DNA of 64,000 nucleotides, from contig NZ_JAUPED010000004.1 in NCBI RefSeq assembly GCF_030552475.1, forward strand, positions 62,001-126,000, read 5' to 3'. Under the pieces are notes generated by a model. That model was not told the origin of the DNA. It ran no database searches and saw only the letters and a list, made by a program, of their open reading frames with translations. How positions within the stretch are numbered: position 1 is the stretch's first letter; each line of letters starts with the position of its first letter. This DNA comes from Mariniflexile sp. AS56 (lineage in GTDB: Bacteria; Bacteroidota; Bacteroidia; Flavobacteriales; Flavobacteriaceae). The translations under genes and the position numbers were made by a program. Positions 61,885 to 64,000 of the stretch are shown here, one piece after another.

Positions 61885-64000
61885 TTACTCTTCTAGTTTC
61901 TTTTTATCATCTCCTCTTTTAATGCTGTCATACATTAAAGGTGTTGCAATAAATAACGATGAGTATGTACCTACTATAATACCTACTATTAATGCGAACA
62001 TGAAACCTCTAATAGATTCACCTCCAAAAATAAAGATAGATAATAACACTACTAATGTTGTAGTCGATGTATTTAAGGTTCTACCTAAAGTACTACTTAA
62101 TGATACATCTACCACTTTATCAAATTCCCAGTTGGTATGCTCACCAACATATTCTCTAATTCTATCAAATACAATTACCGTATCATTCAATGAGTAACCA
62201 ATTACCGTTAATATGGCTGCAATAAATGCTTGATCTATTTCCATACTAAATGGCATGAATTTGTATGTTAAAGAGAACACACCTAATACAATTAATACAT
62301 CATGGAATACTGCCGCAACAGCACCTAATGAGAATTGCCATTTTTTGAAACGGAATAAGATATAAAGGAAAACTACAATTAAAGATCCTAAAATAGCCCA
62401 GAACGATGCTTGTTTAATATCATCTGCAATGGTTGGACTTACTTTGTAGTATTTCATTAAACCTACTGATTTTCCTTCTGATTCATGAATAAACGAATCG
62501 TAAGAAAGACCACCTAAATAAGGTTGTAATGTAGTATAAAGTGTTTTTCTGATAGATTCATCAACTTCAGAACCTGTTTCGTCTACTTTATATTTTGTTG
62601 TAATTTTTAACTGATTCGCATCTCCAAACGTTTTAGCATCAGCACTACCAAAAGCACCAACTAAAGTTGCTGTGATTTCTGAAGCACTCACATCTTGTGG
62701 GAAACGTACTTGGTAAGTTCTACCTCCAACAAAATCCACACCTTGATCTAAACTATTTGTGAATAAAGATCCTAAACTTACTAATATAAAAGCACCAGAA
62801 ATGATATAAGCTACTTTACGTTTCTTTAAGAATTCGATGCTTAAGTTTCTGAATAAGTTTTTAGTAATCGCTGTAGAGAAGTCTAATTTACCACCTCTGT
62901 TTACATACCAGTCAATTAATAATCTAGTAATAAAAATAGCTGTAAATAAAGACGTACCAATACCAATTAATAAGGTAGTTGCAAACCCTTTAATAGGACC
63001 TGTACCGAAAATAAATAATATTAATGCCGTTAAACCTGTAGTAATGTTGGCATCTAAAATAGATGATAAGGCGTTACTGAAACCATCTTGAATCGCTTCT
63101 TTTTGAGATTTACCTTTGGCAATTTCCTCACGAATACGTTCAAAAATAATCACATTCGCATCCACCGACATACCGATTGTTAATACGATACCAGCAATAC
63201 CAGGTAAAGTTAACACCGCACCTAAGCCAGATAAAATACCGAATATTAATAAGATATTTAAAGACATTGCAACGTCTGCAAAAGCACCCGATTTTCCGTA
63301 ATAAAGTACCATCCAAACTAATACCAATACTAATGCAATCATGAAAGAGGTTGTACCACTATCAATCGCTTCTTGTCCTAATGATGGCCCAACAACCTCA
63401 CTTTGAATAATATCTGCAGATGCAGGTAATTTACCAGCACGTAATACGTTTGCTAAATCGACTGCTTCGTTTAATGTAAAGTTTCCTGAAATTTCAGAAT
63501 TTCCACCAGAAATAGCACCTGTAGTTACACCTGGAGCAGAATACACAACGTTATCTAAAACAATCGCGATTTGACTTCCTTGCGTATATGCTTTTCCAGT
63601 CATTTCTTCCCAAATCTTAGCACCTTTTCCATTCATTTGCATAGAAACTGTTGGCTTGTTTGTTTGACCGAAATCATTACGAGCATCTGTTACAACAGCA
63701 CCACTTAATTGAGGAATGTTATCTCTATTACCAACTAAGGCATATAAATCTACAATTTCACTATCCTTTTCTGGCTTACCAAAAGCAAATTTTGCATAAC
63801 GCATTTCAGCAGGAAGTAAAGCTCTTACTTTTGGAGAATTTAAGTAATCAAGAACTTTTGTTTTGTCTTTAATTTCAAATTGCGCGATTACTGGACCACC
63901 TGGGTAACCTTGTCCGCGAATTAAATCGAAAATTGGGTTTACAGTTTGTACTGCTGTAGAATCTGTAGCAGCTTCACCTAAAAGATCATCAATCGTAGCA
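61885..64000 (-). CDS. secDF: Protein translocase SecDF, C-terminal part (runs off the window)
   Basis: The frame stays open to the right edge, so the N-terminus lies outside; about 705 residues are present. The SecD part shows the P1 head end (SGAVVTDARNDFGQT; NVLRAGKLPASADI), then its membrane block (GMSVDANVIIFERIREE). The SecF part begins at RKVAYIISG and has DFVGGRTYQVRF and GYSLNDTVIVFDRIRE. The fused form is usual in Bacteroidota. It uses the proton gradient to pull exported proteins through SecYEG. Confidence 0.96.
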   Translation of the reverse strand, partial: ATIDDLLGEAATDSTAVQTVNPIFDLIRGQGYPGGPVIAQFEIKDKTKVLDYLNSPKVRALLPAEMRYAKFAFGKPEKDSEIVDLYALVGNRDNIPQLSGAVVTDARNDFGQTNKPTVSMQMNGKGAKIWEEMTGKAYTQGSQIAIVLDNVVYSAPGVTTGAISGGNSEISGNFTLNEAVDLANVLRAGKLPASADIIQSEVVGPSLGQEAIDSGTTSFMIALVLVLVWMVLYYGKSGAFADVAMSLNILLIFGILSGLGAVLTLPGIAGIVLTIGMSVDANVIIFERIREEIAKGKSQKEAIQDGFSNALSSILDANITTGLTALILFIFGTGPIKGFATTLLIGIGTSLFTAIFITRLLIDWYVNRGGKLDFSTAITKNLFRNLSIEFLKKRKVAYIISGAFILVSLGSLFTNSLDQGVDFVGGRTYQVRFPQDVSASEITATLVGAFGSADAKTFGDANQLKITTKYKVDETGSEVDESIRKTLYTTLQPYLGGLSYDSFIHESEGKSVGLMKYYKVSPTIADDIKQASFWAILGSLIVVFLYILFRFKKWQFSLGAVAAVFHDVLIVLGVFSLTYKFMPFSMEIDQAFIAAILTVIGYSLNDTVIVFDRIREYVGEHTNWEFDKVVDVSLSSTLGRTLNTSTTTLVVLLSIFIFGGESIRGFMFALIVGIIVGTYSSLFIATPLMYDSIKRGDDKKKLEE

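Noticed and set aside
1-64000. CRISPR array, rRNA operon or insertion sequence
   Set aside because: No regular spacer-repeat series, rRNA-like stretch or transposase frame was found. The only mobile element is the tRNA-Pro island.

Overview
The window comes from a low-GC Bacteroidota chromosome, most likely a marine member of the Flavobacteriaceae. The signs are a SusC/SusD pair, a gliding-motility lipoprotein (GldI), many short lipoprotein signal peptides, a Bacteroidota-type integrase with a BfmA/BtgA mobilization protein, TAnnTTTG-type promoter elements and almost no Shine-Dalgarno sites. Genus and species cannot be fixed from the sequence alone.

Layout. Positions 1-2531 hold the end of a sugar-responsive repressor followed by galK and galT (Leloir galactose use). 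Positions 2733-17161, all on the minus strand, form a polysaccharide utilization locus. In transcription order it encodes a one-piece membrane sensor/LuxR-type regulator, SusC, SusD, a lipoprotein that fuses a glycerophosphodiesterase to a GH16 endo-beta-glucanase, an endonuclease/exonuclease/phosphatase-fold lipoprotein, a sulfatase with an altered active-site motif, and a GH3 beta-glucosidase. The GDPD-GH16 fusion beside a phosphatase-fold enzyme suggests a phosphoglycerol- or phosphate-decorated beta-glucan as substrate.

Positions 17403-25754 are an integrated genomic island. It sits at the 3' end of a tRNA-Pro(UGG) gene, is bounded by a 17-bp direct repeat of the tRNA end, and carries a tyrosine integrase with repeated GTACAC-type candidate arm sites. 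It also has an orphan BfmA/BtgA mobilization gene with a possible oriT. Its cargo is a five-gene operon of proteins that I cannot assign to a named family. Three are long helical proteins without signal peptides; two of them have a hydrophobic hairpin between long amphipathic helices, the layout of ClyA/Hbl/Xax/Mak-type alpha pore-forming toxins. Two small paralogous proteins precede them. This is the best candidate for an undescribed system in the window.

Positions 25814-64000 are mostly core genome. A TonB receptor, a PQQ-type sugar dehydrogenase and a cytochrome c may form a sugar-oxidation module that scavenges PQQ. Next come udk, an FtsB/DivIC-like gene and the methylmalonyl-CoA mutase operon with an unknown lipoprotein between its subunits. 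They are followed by a Crp-type regulator, a DJ-1 family lipoprotein, an M16 protease, parAB-dapB-lepB, two rhomboid proteases with mutL, ribH, recF with a DciA-like gene, two cold-shock genes, ndk, nrnA-like, gldI and a second PPIase, lgt, a 44-codon ribosomal protein THX gene, yaaA, and secDF running off the right edge.
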